Source: Sphingomonas ginsengisoli An et al. 2013 (GTDB taxonomy: Bacteria > Pseudomonadota > Alphaproteobacteria > Sphingomonadales > Sphingomonadaceae). Taken from it: DNA of 64,000 nucleotides. The stretch lies in contig NZ_CP045434.1 of the NCBI RefSeq assembly GCF_009363895.1, positions 2,170,001 through 2,234,000 of the forward strand, given 5' to 3'. The notes beneath the pieces are model-generated. The model had not been told where the DNA came from. It searched no databases and saw nothing but the letters and a program-made list of their open reading frames with translations. This document shows, piece by piece, positions 1-10,548 of the stretch. The stretch's first letter is position 1; the number at the start of each line of letters is the position of its first letter. The position numbers and the translations under genes are program-made.

Positions 1-336
1 ATGGAGCAACGCGCCGCTGCCTTCCTCGATGCCCTTCGAACAGAGGATAAGCGCGCGGCAGCCAGCGGGAGCGTGGGCGAGGACCGACCGCATGTGCTGG
101 GCGGGGGTGACCACCAGCCAGGCGGCGCAGTCGGCGAGGTCGGCGAGGTCGGCGGTGGCGCGGATCGCGGGGCTAAGTGCGCGGCCGGGAAGGAACAGGC
201 TGTTTTCGTGGCGGGCGTTGACCGACTCCACCACTTCGGGCTCGCGTGCCCACAGCAGCACCGGCTCGCCCTTCGCCGCGGCGACCTGCGCCAGCGCGGT
301 GCCCCACGCGCCGCCGCCGATGACGCCGACCTTCAT
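1..336 (-). CDS. gpsA: Glycerol-3-phosphate dehydrogenase [NAD(P)+], N-terminal part, cut by window edge
   Basis: Reduces dihydroxyacetone phosphate to sn-glycerol 3-phosphate, the backbone for phospholipid synthesis, in the cytoplasm. The visible 112 residues begin [17 protein letters not shown], a classic Rossmann GxGxxG/A dinucleotide-binding start (G4-T13), and continue through a WLVVTPAQ strand typical of GpsA. The ATG (334-336) overlaps the TGA of tsaD, so the two are translationally coupled, an order common in alphaproteobacteria. The gene runs off the left edge, so the catalytic C-terminal domain is not seen. Confidence 0.93.
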   Translation of the reverse strand, partial: MKVGVIGGGAWGTALAQVAAAKGEPVLLWAREPEVVESVNARHENSLFLPGRALSPAIRATADLADLADCAAWLVVTPAQHMRSVLAHAPAGCRALILCSKGIEEGSGALLH

Positions 337-1364
337 GCCTTCACTCCTGCGCCGCGGACCGTCTCGGCAGCGGGGTCGAGCGGCCAGCGCGCGCGGGCGG
401 GGGCGTCGAGCGGGTCGCAGCGGCCGGCGGCGAAGCGCTCGGCGCCGGCCCAGGCGATCATCGCGGCATTGTCGGTGCACAGCCAGCCGGGCGGGCTGGC
501 GAAGGCGCGGCCCTCGCTGGCGGCGAGTTGCTGGAGCGCGGCGCGGATGGCGCCGTTGGCGGCGACTCCGCCCGCCACCACGAGGGTCGGCGCGTCGCTG
601 ACGGCCAGCGCGCGGCGGGTGCGATCGATCAGGCAGTCGACCACCGCCTGCTGGAAGCTGGCGGCGACGTCGGCGGGGCGGTGGGTGCCCGCGGCGACCG
701 CGCGCTGCACCGCGCTCTTCAGCCCGGCGAAAGAGAAATGGGGTTCGGGCGAGCCGAGCAAAGGACGCGGCAGCGGGACCGCGGCGGCGTCGCCGTCTTG
801 CGCCAGCACCTCGATCGCCGGGCCGCCGGGATAAGGCAGGCCGAGCAGCTTGGCGGCCTTGTCGAACGCCTCGCCCGCGGCATCGTCGATGGTGGTGGCG
901 AGGCGGCGATAGTCGCCGACGCCGCGCACTTCGAGCAGCTGGCAATGGCCGCCGCTGGCGAGCAGGAGCAGATAGGGAAATTCGAGGTCGGGATCGGTCA
1001 GCCGCGGCGACAGTGCATGGCCTTCGAGATGGTTGACCGCGATCAGCGGCTTGCCCGCCGCAAGCGCGAGCCCCTTGCCGGCGAGCAGACCGACCATCAC
1101 CCCGCCGATCAGCCCGGGGCCGGCGGTGGCGGCGACCGCGTCCAACTGGTGCGGGGCGACCCCGGCCTCGGCGAGGACCTGCGCAATGAGGCCGGGGAGC
1201 ACCTCGACATGGGCGCGGGCGGCGATCTCGGGAACGACGCCGCCGAACGGGGCGTGGGCACTGTTCTGGCCGACCACGACCTGGGCGAGGATGCGCCGAT
1301 CGCCGGTGACCAGCGCCGCCGCACTGTCGTCGCAGGAGGATTCGAGGCCGAGGATGAGGGTCAT
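333..1364 (-). CDS. tsaD: tRNA N6-threonylcarbamoyladenosine synthase catalytic subunit TsaD
   Basis: Transfers the threonylcarbamoyl group to A37 of ANN-decoding tRNAs together with TsaB and TsaE. The 343-residue product has the usual family length. It starts [18 protein letters not shown] and contains the metal-binding NHLEGH motif of the Kae1/TsaD ASKHA fold; glycine-rich strands ([20 protein letters not shown]) follow. The frame stays open far upstream of the chosen ATG, but homology begins at MTLILG. It lies 51 bp from, and divergent to, hemC, and its stop overlaps the gpsA start. Confidence 0.95.
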   Translation of the reverse strand: MTLILGLESSCDDSAAALVTGDRRILAQVVVGQNSAHAPFGGVVPEIAARAHVEVLPGLIAQVLAEAGVAPHQLDAVAATAGPGLIGGVMVGLLAGKGLALAAGKPLIAVNHLEGHALSPRLTDPDLEFPYLLLLASGGHCQLLEVRGVGDYRRLATTIDDAAGEAFDKAAKLLGLPYPGGPAIEVLAQDGDAAAVPLPRPLLGSPEPHFSFAGLKSAVQRAVAAGTHRPADVAASFQQAVVDCLIDRTRRALAVSDAPTLVVAGGVAANGAIRAALQQLAASEGRAFASPPGWLCTDNAAMIAWAGAERFAAGRCDPLDAPARARWPLDPAAETVRGAGVKA

Positions 1365-1415
1365 GCTGCGCGAAGCCCTTTGCCCCAAGCGGCCGGCTTG
1401 CACTAGGGGGCGGGG

Positions 1416-2330
1416 ATGAAGGCTCCGCTCATCCTTGGCACCCGTGGTTCCCCGCTCGCGCTGGCGCAGGCGCGGATGGTGGCGAGCGCGCTCGAAGCAG
1501 CGCACGGCTGGGCGGCGGGCAGCGTCGAACTCAAGGCGGTGAAGACCAGCGGTGACCGCATCCAGGACCGCCCGCTGGCCGAGGTCGGCGGCAAATATCT
1601 TTGGACCAAGGAATTGGACCAGTTTTTGCTGGCGGGGGAGACCGACCTGTCGGTCCACTCGATGAAGGATGTCGAGAGCGAGCGGCCGCAATCGCTGCAC
1701 ATCGCCGCGATGCTGCCGCGCGCCGACGTGCGCGACCGGCTGATCGGGGCGGAGTCGATCGAAGCCTTGAGCCAGGGTGCGCGGGTGGGGACCTCGTCGC
1801 CGCGGCGGGCGGCGCAATTGCTGCGGCTGCGGCCCGACCTCCAGATCGTGCCCCTGCGCGGCAATGTCGCGACGCGGCTGGGCAAGGTCGGCGCCGAATG
1901 CGACGCGACGCTGCTGGCGGCGGCGGGGCTCGACCGGCTGGGGATGGCCGAAGGCGTGGCGATCGAGCCGACCGAGATGCTGCCCGCTCCGGCGCAAGCG
2001 GCGATCGGGATCGAGTGCCGCAGCGGGGACGAGCGGGTGCGCGACCTGCTGGCGGCGATCAATGACGGGCCGACCTGCGCCGCGGTCCACGCCGAGCGGG
2101 CGTTTGCGCGCAGCGTCGGCGGCTCGTGTCATTCGCCGGTGGCGGCGCTGGCATTGGTTGGCGGCGACGGTTCGCTGTGGCTGCGGGCGGAATTGCTGAG
2201 CAGCGACGGGGCCGAGCGGGTCGCAGGCGAGGTGCGGTTCGCAGCGGGCGATGACGCCGCGCCGGCGGGGCTGGCGCGGGAGTTGCTCAGCCAAGCGCCG
2301 GCGGCGGTGCGGAGCCTGTTCAGCGCATGA
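1416..2330 (+). CDS. hemC: Porphobilinogen deaminase (hydroxymethylbilane synthase)
   Basis: Polymerises four porphobilinogen molecules into hydroxymethylbilane in heme synthesis. The 304-residue protein carries [12 protein letters not shown] at the N-terminus, the HSMKD segment with the catalytic Asp, and VGGSCHSPV, where C238 would hold the dipyrromethane cofactor. It is the first gene of a run with hemD (ATGA overlap at 2327-2330). Heme genes hemE and hemJ lie elsewhere in the window next to the putative origin. Confidence 0.97.
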   Translation: MKAPLILGTRGSPLALAQARMVASALEAAHGWAAGSVELKAVKTSGDRIQDRPLAEVGGKYLWTKELDQFLLAGETDLSVHSMKDVESERPQSLHIAAMLPRADVRDRLIGAESIEALSQGARVGTSSPRRAAQLLRLRPDLQIVPLRGNVATRLGKVGAECDATLLAAAGLDRLGMAEGVAIEPTEMLPAPAQAAIGIECRSGDERVRDLLAAINDGPTCAAVHAERAFARSVGGSCHSPVAALALVGGDGSLWLRAELLSSDGAERVAGEVRFAAGDDAAPAGLARELLSQAPAAVRSLFSA

Positions 2331-2986
2331 AGCTGGTCGTGCTGCGGCCCGAGCCGGGTGCCTGGGTAACAATGGCACGGGCGGCGGCGCTGGGGCTGAC
2401 GGCGGTGGCGCGGCCGCTGTTCCGGATCGAGTCGCTGGCGTGGGCGGTGCCGAATACGACCGACTTTGATGCACTGCTGCTGACCAGCGCCAATACGGTC
2501 CGCCAGGCAGGCGATGGACTGGCGAGGCTTAAGCGCCTGCCGGTGCTGGCGGTGGGCGAGGCGACCGCCGCAGCGGCGCGGGCGGCGGGGCTGCGGGTCG
2601 AGACGGTCGGGACGGGCGGCGTGGCCGCGTTGCTGGCCGAGGTGCCGGCCGAGCGGCGGCTGCTCCATTTGGCGGGGGAGGATCGGATCGGGGTGGAACG
2701 TGCGGGGATTCTCGCTGTGCCCGTCTATCGCTCGGTGGCGATCGAGCCGGCGCCTGCGTTGGCCGCCGAAGCGCCCGCGGTGCTGCTGGTCCATTCGCCC
2801 CGCGCGGGGCGGCGGGTGGCCGAGCTGGTCGCCGACCGCGAGCGCTTCGCCATCGCCGCGATCAGCCCGGCGGCCGCGGCGGCGTGCGGGGACGGCTGGC
2901 ACACGCTGGCCGCGGCCGACACGCCCGACGACGGCACGCTGCTTTCCCTCGCCGCGCGGCTGTGCCAACAATCGCCGCCGACATGA
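2327..2986 (+). CDS. hemD: Uroporphyrinogen-III synthase
   Basis: Closes and isomerises hydroxymethylbilane to uroporphyrinogen III. The family is poorly conserved. The call rests on the 219-residue length, the N-terminal VVLRPEPG start, the [11 protein letters not shown] strand-loop, the internal [16 protein letters not shown] motif and the position directly after hemC. The ATG overlaps the hemC stop, and its own TGA overlaps the ATG of the next gene. Confidence 0.9.
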   Translation: MKLVVLRPEPGAWVTMARAAALGLTAVARPLFRIESLAWAVPNTTDFDALLLTSANTVRQAGDGLARLKRLPVLAVGEATAAAARAAGLRVETVGTGGVAALLAEVPAERRLLHLAGEDRIGVERAGILAVPVYRSVAIEPAPALAAEAPAVLLVHSPRAGRRVAELVADRERFAIAAISPAAAAACGDGWHTLAAADTPDDGTLLSLAARLCQQSPPT

Positions 2987-3774
2987 CCGGCCCTTACCCC
3001 CGCCGCGGCCCCGGCGTCGCCACCTGGCTGCTGCTGATCCTCGTCCTGCTGCTCATCGGAGCGGCGGTGGCGGTGTGGACGCTGGCGCGCTGGCAGGCGG
3101 CGGCGCAATTCTTCGGCGTGACGCCAGTGCAGACCACGCAGACGGCGCCGCAGGCCGCGCTGGCGCGACCGGTTCAGGTGACCGCGGTCGTCCCCGCGCC
3201 GCCCGCGACCGCCGCACCGGCCGATGTCGCGGTGCTCGAGCAAAGGATCGCGCGGCTGGAGAGCACGACGCAGCAGGTGGCGGGCTCGGCGGGGCGTGCC
3301 GACGGGCTGCTGGTCAGCTTCGCCGCGCGGCGGGCGATCGATCGCGGGGTGCCGCTCGGCTACCTCGAGGCGCTGCTGAACGAGCGGTTCGGCCTCACCA
3401 ACCGGCAGGCGGTAGCGACGGTGATTACCGCCGGACGGACGCCAATCCGGCTCGACCAGCTCCAGGCGCAGTTCGAGGCGCTGGGGCCGCAACTGCAGGG
3501 TGGCGGCGACGTCGGCTTCTGGCAGGCGACCCGCGCGCAACTGGGGTCGCTGATCTCGATCCACCGCGCCGACCGGCCGAGCGCGCGCCCGTCGGCGACC
3601 TATGCCCGCGCCGCGGCGCGGCTGCAGGGGGGCCAGGTCGACCAGGCGCTGGCCGAGGCGATGCGGCTGCCGGCGATCGGGGTGGCGGGCGGCTGGGTCA
3701 ACGAGGCGCGGCGCTATATCGCAGCGCATCGCGCCTTGGACGAGATCGAAAGCGCGGCGTTGCTCAGCCGCTAG
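2983..3774 (+). CDS. Mitofilin-like (COG4223-type) inner-membrane protein
   Basis: A 263-residue protein with a short basic N-terminus, one strong transmembrane helix (about residues 11-35, WLLLILVLLLIGAAVAVW), an Ala/Thr/Pro-rich linker, a short coiled-coil-like stretch and an alpha-helical C-terminus. Alphaproteobacterial proteins at this place after hemCD belong to the mitofilin-related COG4223 group; that assignment is from context and architecture, not a catalytic motif. The ATG (2983) overlaps the hemD stop and fixes the start against a longer upstream reading. The role is not proven; envelope organisation is an inference. Confidence 0.7.
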   Translation: MTGPYPRRGPGVATWLLLILVLLLIGAAVAVWTLARWQAAAQFFGVTPVQTTQTAPQAALARPVQVTAVVPAPPATAAPADVAVLEQRIARLESTTQQVAGSAGRADGLLVSFAARRAIDRGVPLGYLEALLNERFGLTNRQAVATVITAGRTPIRLDQLQAQFEALGPQLQGGGDVGFWQATRAQLGSLISIHRADRPSARPSATYARAAARLQGGQVDQALAEAMRLPAIGVAGGWVNEARRYIAAHRALDEIESAALLSR

Positions 3775-3789
3775 CGGGGTGCGGGCGTC

Positions 3790-4834
3790 ATGGCGTCGTT
3801 GATCCGAGTACTGGCGGCCGTGCTCACGCTGGCGGTGGCGAGTTGCGGCCCGGTCGTGCCTCCGGTCCAACCAGGGGTAGCGACGGCGGTGGCGGCCCCG
3901 GCTCCGCTGGCCGCGCGGATCGCCGAGCTCGGGCGCGGGTTCGACGGGCGGGTCGGGATCGCGGTCGAGTCGGTCGAGCGCGGCTGGCGCACCGGGTGGA
4001 AGACCGACGAGCTCTATCCCCAGCAGAGCGTCAGTAAGTTCATGGTCGCGCTGACGGTGATGGACCGGATCGACCACGGCGCGCTCCGCCTCGACCAGCC
4101 GGTGACGCTGACCCGGAGCGACCTCACCGTCTTCCACCAGCCGATCCGAGACGTCATCCTCGCAAATGGCGGGAGCTATACGACGACGCTGCAGGATTTG
4201 CTCAACCGAGCGCTGACGCAGAGCGACAATACCGCCAACGACAAGTTGATGCGGCTGGCGGGCGGGCCCGAGGCGGTGCGCGGGTTCATCGCCGAGCGGC
4301 GGCTGGGCGAGATCCGTTTCGCCGATGGCGAGCGCGCGCTGCAGTCGCGGATCGCGGGGCTGCGGTGGCGCGACGATTATTCAATCGGCGATGCCTTCTT
4401 CACGGCGCGCGACAAGCTGCCGCTGAGTCAGCGCAGTCGACTGTTCGAGCGCTATATCGACGATCCTTATGACGGCGCGGCGCCGTTCGCGCTGGTGGAC
4501 ACGCTGGCGCGGCTCAAGCGCGGCGAGCTGCTCCAGCCGGCGTCGACCGCGCGGCTGCTGACGATCATGAGCGACACGGTGACCGGCAAGAACCGGCTGC
4601 GCGGCGGGCTGAAGGCGGGGTGGACGCTCGCCCACAAGACCGGGACGGGGCAGGAATTGGGCGGGGTGCAGGCGGGCTATAACGACATCGGCGTCCTGAC
4701 CGCGCCCGACGGCCGCAGCTATGCGGTGGCGGTGATGATGAAGCGCACCGCGGTGCCGCTGGCGGTACGGATGACGCTGATGAACGAGGTCGTGCGCGCA
4801 ATCATCGCCGCGCACGAGGCGACCGCCTTCCAGC

Positions 4835-4842
<8 letters not shown>
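3790..4842 (+). CDS. Class A beta-lactamase-like serine hydrolase, predicted lipoprotein
   Basis: Predicted envelope penicillin-recognising serine hydrolase. The N-terminus has a lipobox (VASC, C19), so the mature protein is probably lipid-anchored. Class A landmarks are present: S80-V-S-K83 (S70xxK73), S145-D-N147 (S130DN) and K283-T-G285 (K234TG). By spacing the general-base Glu is E181 in ERALQ, with Gln where class A enzymes have Asn170. The stretch between that loop and KTG is about 30 residues longer than in typical class A enzymes. It may hydrolyse beta-lactams or be a non-hydrolysing relative. The 3' end overlaps the convergent aceB by 8 bp. Confidence 0.82.
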
Positions 4843-6399
<1,557 letters not shown>

Positions 6400-6403
<4 letters not shown>

Positions 6404-6603
6404 TTGCACTTCAGCTCCGGTTCGGCGCAGATGGCGTAACGCTCGGTCGCGGCATGGCGGTCCTTGAAGGTCAGCCGCTGCCATTCCATCCGCGCCTTCA
6501 ACTCATTGGCGAAGGGGCCGCTGACCCGCTCGGTGCCCGGCTCGAGCGCCTGGAAGTCGCAATCCCGATACTCGCCCCCGATCACCCAAAAACGCTGTGC
6601 CAT
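6400..6603 (-). CDS. DUF4170 family small protein
   Basis: A 67-residue soluble protein (MAQRFWVIGGEYRDCDFQ...) with the look of the alphaproteobacterial DUF4170 family; no function is established. Two ATGs are in frame. The inner one (6603) sits 7 nt after an AGGAG ribosome site, while the outer one (6609) has only 1 nt spacing, so the inner is preferred. It sits between aceA (22 bp away) and aceB (GTGA overlap), which suggests co-expression with, and possibly a role in, the glyoxylate shunt. Confidence 0.82.
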
Positions 6604-6625
6604 GATCATTCTCCTGCGAAAGGGG

Positions 6626-7906
6626 TTATTCGGCGGCGACGAACTGCGCCGCTTCGGTCGATTCGGACAAAGCGGTGGTCGAGGCCTGGCCAGCGCTGAC
6701 CGCGGTGGCGATCGCGTCGAAGTAACCGGTGCCGACTTCGCGCTGGTGGCGGGTGGCGGTGTAGCCCTGCGCCTCGGAGGCGAACTCGGCCTGCTGCAAT
6801 TCGGAATAGGCCGCCATGCCGCGGTCGCGGTAGTTGGACGCCAGCTCGAACATGCCGTGGTTCAAGGCGTGGAAGCCCGCCAGCGTGACGAACTGATACT
6901 TGTACCCCATCGCGCCCAGCTCGCGCTGGAACTTGGCGATGGTGTCGGCGTCGAGCTTGGCCGCCCAGTTGAACGACGGGCTGCAGTTGTAGGCGAGCAA
7001 TTTGCCCGGATGCTCATTGTGGACCGCTTCGGCGAACTTGCGCGCGTCGGCGAGGTCGGGGTGCGAGGTCTCCCACCAGAGGAGGTCGGCGTGCTCGGCG
7101 AAGGCGAGGCCGCGGGCGATGCAATGGTCGAGGCCGCTGCCGTCGCGTAGCCGGAAGAAGCCCTCGGGGGTGCGCTCGCCGGTGATGAACTGGCGGTCGC
7201 GCTCGTCGACATCGCTGGTGATGAGCTTGGCACTCTCGGCGTCGGTGCGGGCGACGAGGACAGTCGGGACGCCGCAGACGTCGGCCGCGAGGCGCGCGGC
7301 GTCGAGGTTGCGGATCGCGGCCTGGGTCGGGATCAGCACCTTACCGCCGAGGTGACCGCACTTCTTTTCAGAGGCGAGCTGGTCCTCGAAATGGACCCCC
7401 GCGGCGCCCGCCTCGATATAAGCCTTCATGATCTCGAAGCAGTTCAAGGGGCCGCCGAAGCCGGCTTCGGCGTCGGCGACGATCGGCACGAACCAGTCGC
7501 GCTTGGCGCCGCCTTCCAGATGCTCGATCTGGTCGGCGCGCTGGAGGGTCTTATTGATCCGCTTGGCGAGCTCGGGCCCGGCGTTGGCGGGATAGAGCGA
7601 CTGGTCGGGATACATGGCGCCGGCGGTGTTGGCATCGGCGGCGACCTGCCAGCCCGATAGATAGATCGCCTGGAGGCCCGCGCGGACCATCTGCATCGCC
7701 TGGTTGCCGGTGACCGCGCCGAGCGCGCAGACCGGCTCGTCCTGGTGGAGCAATTCCCACAGCTTGAGCGCGCCGCGGCGGGCGAGCGTGTGATCGATCG
7801 GCACCGAGCCGCGCAGCCGCTCGACGTCGGCGGCGGTGTAGGGGCGTTCGATCCCGGCGAAGCGGCCGGGCGGCGCGGAAACCACGTCGGAAAAGTCGGT
7901 AGCCAT
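6626..7906 (-). CDS. aceA: Isocitrate lyase
   Basis: Splits isocitrate to succinate and glyoxylate, the first glyoxylate-shunt step. The 426-residue protein has the catalytic signature K181-K-C-G-H185 with C183 as the active-site cysteine, plus DAEAGFGG and the SPSFNW segment. The ATG at 7906 follows an AGGGGTGA ribosome site at about 9 nt; an upstream extension would cross the regulatory region. It is transcribed away from the RamB-type regulator and heads the operon with DUF4170 and aceB. Confidence 0.96.
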   Translation of the reverse strand: MATDFSDVVSAPPGRFAGIERPYTAADVERLRGSVPIDHTLARRGALKLWELLHQDEPVCALGAVTGNQAMQMVRAGLQAIYLSGWQVAADANTAGAMYPDQSLYPANAGPELAKRINKTLQRADQIEHLEGGAKRDWFVPIVADAEAGFGGPLNCFEIMKAYIEAGAAGVHFEDQLASEKKCGHLGGKVLIPTQAAIRNLDAARLAADVCGVPTVLVARTDAESAKLITSDVDERDRQFITGERTPEGFFRLRDGSGLDHCIARGLAFAEHADLLWWETSHPDLADARKFAEAVHNEHPGKLLAYNCSPSFNWAAKLDADTIAKFQRELGAMGYKYQFVTLAGFHALNHGMFELASNYRDRGMAAYSELQQAEFASEAQGYTATRHQREVGTGYFDAIATAVSAGQASTTALSESTEAAQFVAAE

Positions 7907-7993
7907 GTGCGAATCACCCCTGGAAAGCTGCGAATAGGTGGGCAGTGAAACGCGATTTCGCGGACAAGTTACTGGTGAGAAGTGCGAAGATGC

Positions 7994-8007
7994 CAAGTTT
8001 AGACTTG
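7994..8007. promoter_or_regulatory. Inverted repeat in aceA/regulator intergenic region (candidate operator)
   Basis: A perfect 5-bp inverted repeat, CAAGT-TTAG-ACTTG, in the 133-bp divergent gap between aceA and the RamB-like regulator. It is one of two palindromes here. Operator function is inferred from position only. Confidence 0.45.
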
Positions 8008-8014
8008 TGCAGCT

Positions 8015-8029
8015 TGTCAAAAGTTGACA
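8015..8029. promoter_or_regulatory. TGTCAA-N3-TTGACA inverted repeat (candidate operator of RamB-like regulator)
   Basis: A perfect 6-bp inverted repeat with a 3-bp centre, ending 10 bp before the GTG start of the regulator. Its TTGACA halves also resemble -35 elements. Its centre is about 21 bp (two helical turns) from that of the CAAGT repeat, as expected for cooperative binding on one DNA face. Autoregulation plus control of aceA is the likely meaning. Confidence 0.45.
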
Positions 8030-8039
8030 GCTTCTCAGC

Positions 8040-9449
8040 GTGGCTCAGCATAAGCTCTTCCTCGGCGCGCGACTGAAGCGGCTGCGGCGCGAGCGCGGGC
8101 TGCAGCAGAGCGCGATGGCCACCGAGCTCGGGATCAGCCCGAGCTATCTCAATCACCTCGAGCGCAACCAGCGGCCGGTGACCGCGGGCATCCTGCTGCG
8201 GCTTGCCGAAGCGTTCGACATCGACATCCGCGCCTTCGCCAGCGAGGGCGGCGAGAGCGGCGGCGCGGACCAGCTCGCCGAAGTATTCACCGACGCGATG
8301 TTCCAGGACTTAGGGATCAGCCGGCAGGAAATCCTCGAGACCGCCGACAATGCGCCCGCTTTGTCGGAGGCGGTGACCCGGCTCTACACCGCCTTTCGCG
8401 AACTTCAGCGTCATCCCCAGGGCGGCGACACCGAGGGCGACGAGCGCAGCGTGATCACCCCCGAGACGTGGGTGCGCGATTTCATCCAGGCGAGCCGCAA
8501 CCATTTTCCCGAGCTCGAGGAGGGTGCCGAGACGCTGGGCGGCGCGCTCGGCGATCCCTTGTCGGTGGCCGAGCCGCTGCGGCGGCGGCTGAAGGAAGCC
8601 TATGGGGTCGAGGTGCGGGTGGTCAGCCCCGAGGAGATGCAGGGCGCCAGCCAGGTCTATGACCCGCAGCGGCGCCTGCTGTCGCTGTCGTCGATGCTCC
8701 GGCCCGAGAACAAGACCTTTGGGATCGCCTATCAGCTGAGCCTGCTCGAGCTGCACCCGATCATCGGCCGGCTGCTCGAGGCGGCGCGGCCGCCCGACGC
8801 GGGGACGCGCCACCTGCTCCACGTCAGCCTCGCCAATTATGCGGCGGGGGCGATCCTGATGCCCTATGGCAAGTTCCTCGCCGCGGCCGAGCGCTATCGC
8901 TATTCGATCGACCGGCTGTGCGCCGAGTTCGGCGCCAACGTCGAGCAGGTCGCGCACCGGCTGACGACGATGAACCGGCAGGGCGCGCGCGGAGTGCCCT
9001 TCTTCATGCTGCGGATCGATCCGGCGGGGAACATCTCCAAGCGCTATGCCGGCGAGCGATTTCCATTCTCGCGATTCGGCGGCACCTGCCCGCGCTGGAA
9101 TTTGCACACCGCTTTCCAGCAGGCGGGGCAGGTGGTGACCCAGCTCATCGAGACTCCCGACGGCCATCGCTATTTCACGGTCGCGCGGACGATTGAGCGG
9201 CCGATCAAGACCGAGCTTCGTGGCGGGCTGCTGGCGATCGGGCTGGGCTGCGACATCGAACATGCGCACCGGCTGCATTGCGCCGAGGGGATCGACCTCG
9301 AGCGCGCGCCGGTGACTCCGGTCGGGCCGTCGTGCGGCATCTGCCCGCGGATGGACTGCGCCTATCGCGCGATGCCGCCCGCCGGGCGGCCGCTCGCGGT
9401 GCACGAGTATCGGAAGACCGTGTCGCCCTTCCCCTTCGTCGGGCCGTGA
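8040..9449 (+). CDS. XRE-family transcriptional regulator, RamB/ScfR-like (glyoxylate/short-chain acyl regulator)
   Basis: A 469-residue DNA-binding regulator. Residues about 8-62 form a Cro/CI helix-turn-helix ([17 protein letters not shown]...[12 protein letters not shown]). The rest resembles the IrrE-like plus DUF2083 architecture of RamB, PrpR and ScfR proteins and ends with clustered cysteines (CGICPRMDC). RamB controls aceA/aceB in actinobacteria, and this gene is divergent from aceA, so control of the glyoxylate shunt is a strong inference. It starts at GTG with no clear Shine-Dalgarno; an operator-like repeat abuts the start. Confidence 0.88.
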   Translation: MAQHKLFLGARLKRLRRERGLQQSAMATELGISPSYLNHLERNQRPVTAGILLRLAEAFDIDIRAFASEGGESGGADQLAEVFTDAMFQDLGISRQEILETADNAPALSEAVTRLYTAFRELQRHPQGGDTEGDERSVITPETWVRDFIQASRNHFPELEEGAETLGGALGDPLSVAEPLRRRLKEAYGVEVRVVSPEEMQGASQVYDPQRRLLSLSSMLRPENKTFGIAYQLSLLELHPIIGRLLEAARPPDAGTRHLLHVSLANYAAGAILMPYGKFLAAAERYRYSIDRLCAEFGANVEQVAHRLTTMNRQGARGVPFFMLRIDPAGNISKRYAGERFPFSRFGGTCPRWNLHTAFQQAGQVVTQLIETPDGHRYFTVARTIERPIKTELRGGLLAIGLGCDIEHAHRLHCAEGIDLERAPVTPVGPSCGICPRMDCAYRAMPPAGRPLAVHEYRKTVSPFPFVGP

Positions 9450-9483
9450 CGGGAAGCGGCGGCGACGCTAAGGCCCCCGCACG

Positions 9484-10548
9484 ATGACCGAACTGAACGA
9501 CACGCTGGCGCGGATTGCCGTCGCCGCCGACCTCCAGGCGCTCGATGCCGAGCGGGTGAGCGCGCTCGGCAAGAGCGGCTGGGTGACCGCGCTGTTGAAG
9601 ACGCTGGGTGGGCTGAGCCCCGAGGAGCGCCAGACCCGCGGGCCTGAAATCCAGGGCGTGCGGGCGAGCGTCGCCGACGCCATCGCGGCGCGCAAGGACG
9701 CCCTTGAGGCGGCCGAGCTGAGCCGCAAGCTGGCGACCGAGCGGGTCGACCTGTCGCTGCCCGCGCCCGAGCGGCCGGTCGGCAGCGTCCACCCGGTCAG
9801 TCAGGTGATGGAGGAACTGGCCGAGATCTTCGCCGACCTCGGCTTCGCGGTCGCCGAGGGGCCCGAAATTGAGAGCGACTGGTATAATTTCACCGCGCTC
9901 AACATGCCCGAGCACCACCCGGCGCGGGCGATGCACGACACTTTCTATTGCGAGCCGCGCGGGGACGAGCCGGCGCGGGTGCTGCGGACCCACACCTCGC
10001 CGGTGCAGATCCGCGCGATGGAGGCGCAAGGTGCGCCGCTGCGGGTGATCGCGCCGGGGCGAGTCTATCGCTCGGACAGCGACGCGACCCACACCCCGAT
10101 GTTTCACCAGATCGAGGGGCTGGTGATCGACCGCAACATTCACATGGGGCACCTCAAGTGGACGCTCGAGACTTTCCTCAAGGCCTTTTTCGAGCGCGAC
10201 GACATCGTCCTCAGGATGCGACCGAGCTATTTCCCCTTCACCGAGCCGTCGGCCGAGGTCGATGTCGGCTACAGCCATGAAAAGGGCCGCCGCGTGGTCG
10301 GCGGGTCGGAGGGCTGGATGGAGGTGCTCGGCAGCGGGATGGTCCATCCGCGGGTAATCGCGGCCGCCGGGCTCGACCCGAACGAGTGGCAGGGCTTCGC
10401 CTTCGGGACCGGGGTCGATCGGCTGGCGATGCTCAAATATGGGATGGACGACCTGCGCGCCTTCTTCGACGGCGATATCCGCTGGCTCAAGCATTACGGG
10501 TTCAGCGCGCTGGCCGTGCCCACCCTCGCTCAGGGAGTGGGGGCATGA
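9484..10548 (+). CDS. pheS: Phenylalanine--tRNA ligase alpha subunit
   Basis: Catalytic subunit of the alpha2beta2 enzyme that charges tRNA-Phe. The 354-residue protein has an N-terminal coiled-coil (about 1-90) and the class II catalytic core: [20 protein letters not shown] (motif 1 region), [13 protein letters not shown] (motif 2), [10 protein letters not shown] and [13 protein letters not shown] (motif 3). The stop overlaps the ATG of pheT (10545-10548). It is the first gene of a two-gene operon; rpmI-rplT, often adjacent in this class, is 44 kb away. Confidence 0.97.
   Translation: MTELNDTLARIAVAADLQALDAERVSALGKSGWVTALLKTLGGLSPEERQTRGPEIQGVRASVADAIAARKDALEAAELSRKLATERVDLSLPAPERPVGSVHPVSQVMEELAEIFADLGFAVAEGPEIESDWYNFTALNMPEHHPARAMHDTFYCEPRGDEPARVLRTHTSPVQIRAMEAQGAPLRVIAPGRVYRSDSDATHTPMFHQIEGLVIDRNIHMGHLKWTLETFLKAFFERDDIVLRMRPSYFPFTEPSAEVDVGYSHEKGRRVVGGSEGWMEVLGSGMVHPRVIAAAGLDPNEWQGFAFGTGVDRLAMLKYGMDDLRAFFDGDIRWLKHYGFSALAVPTLAQGVGA

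Noticed and set aside
1365..2474. Long open minus-strand frame across hemC, continuous with tsaD
   Set aside because: It is antisense to a certain gene (hemC) and has no family features; such long antisense frames are expected at this GC content.
10386..10544. Upstream extension of pheT into pheS
   Set aside because: The ATG at 10545 overlaps the pheS stop and begins the conserved PheT N-terminus.
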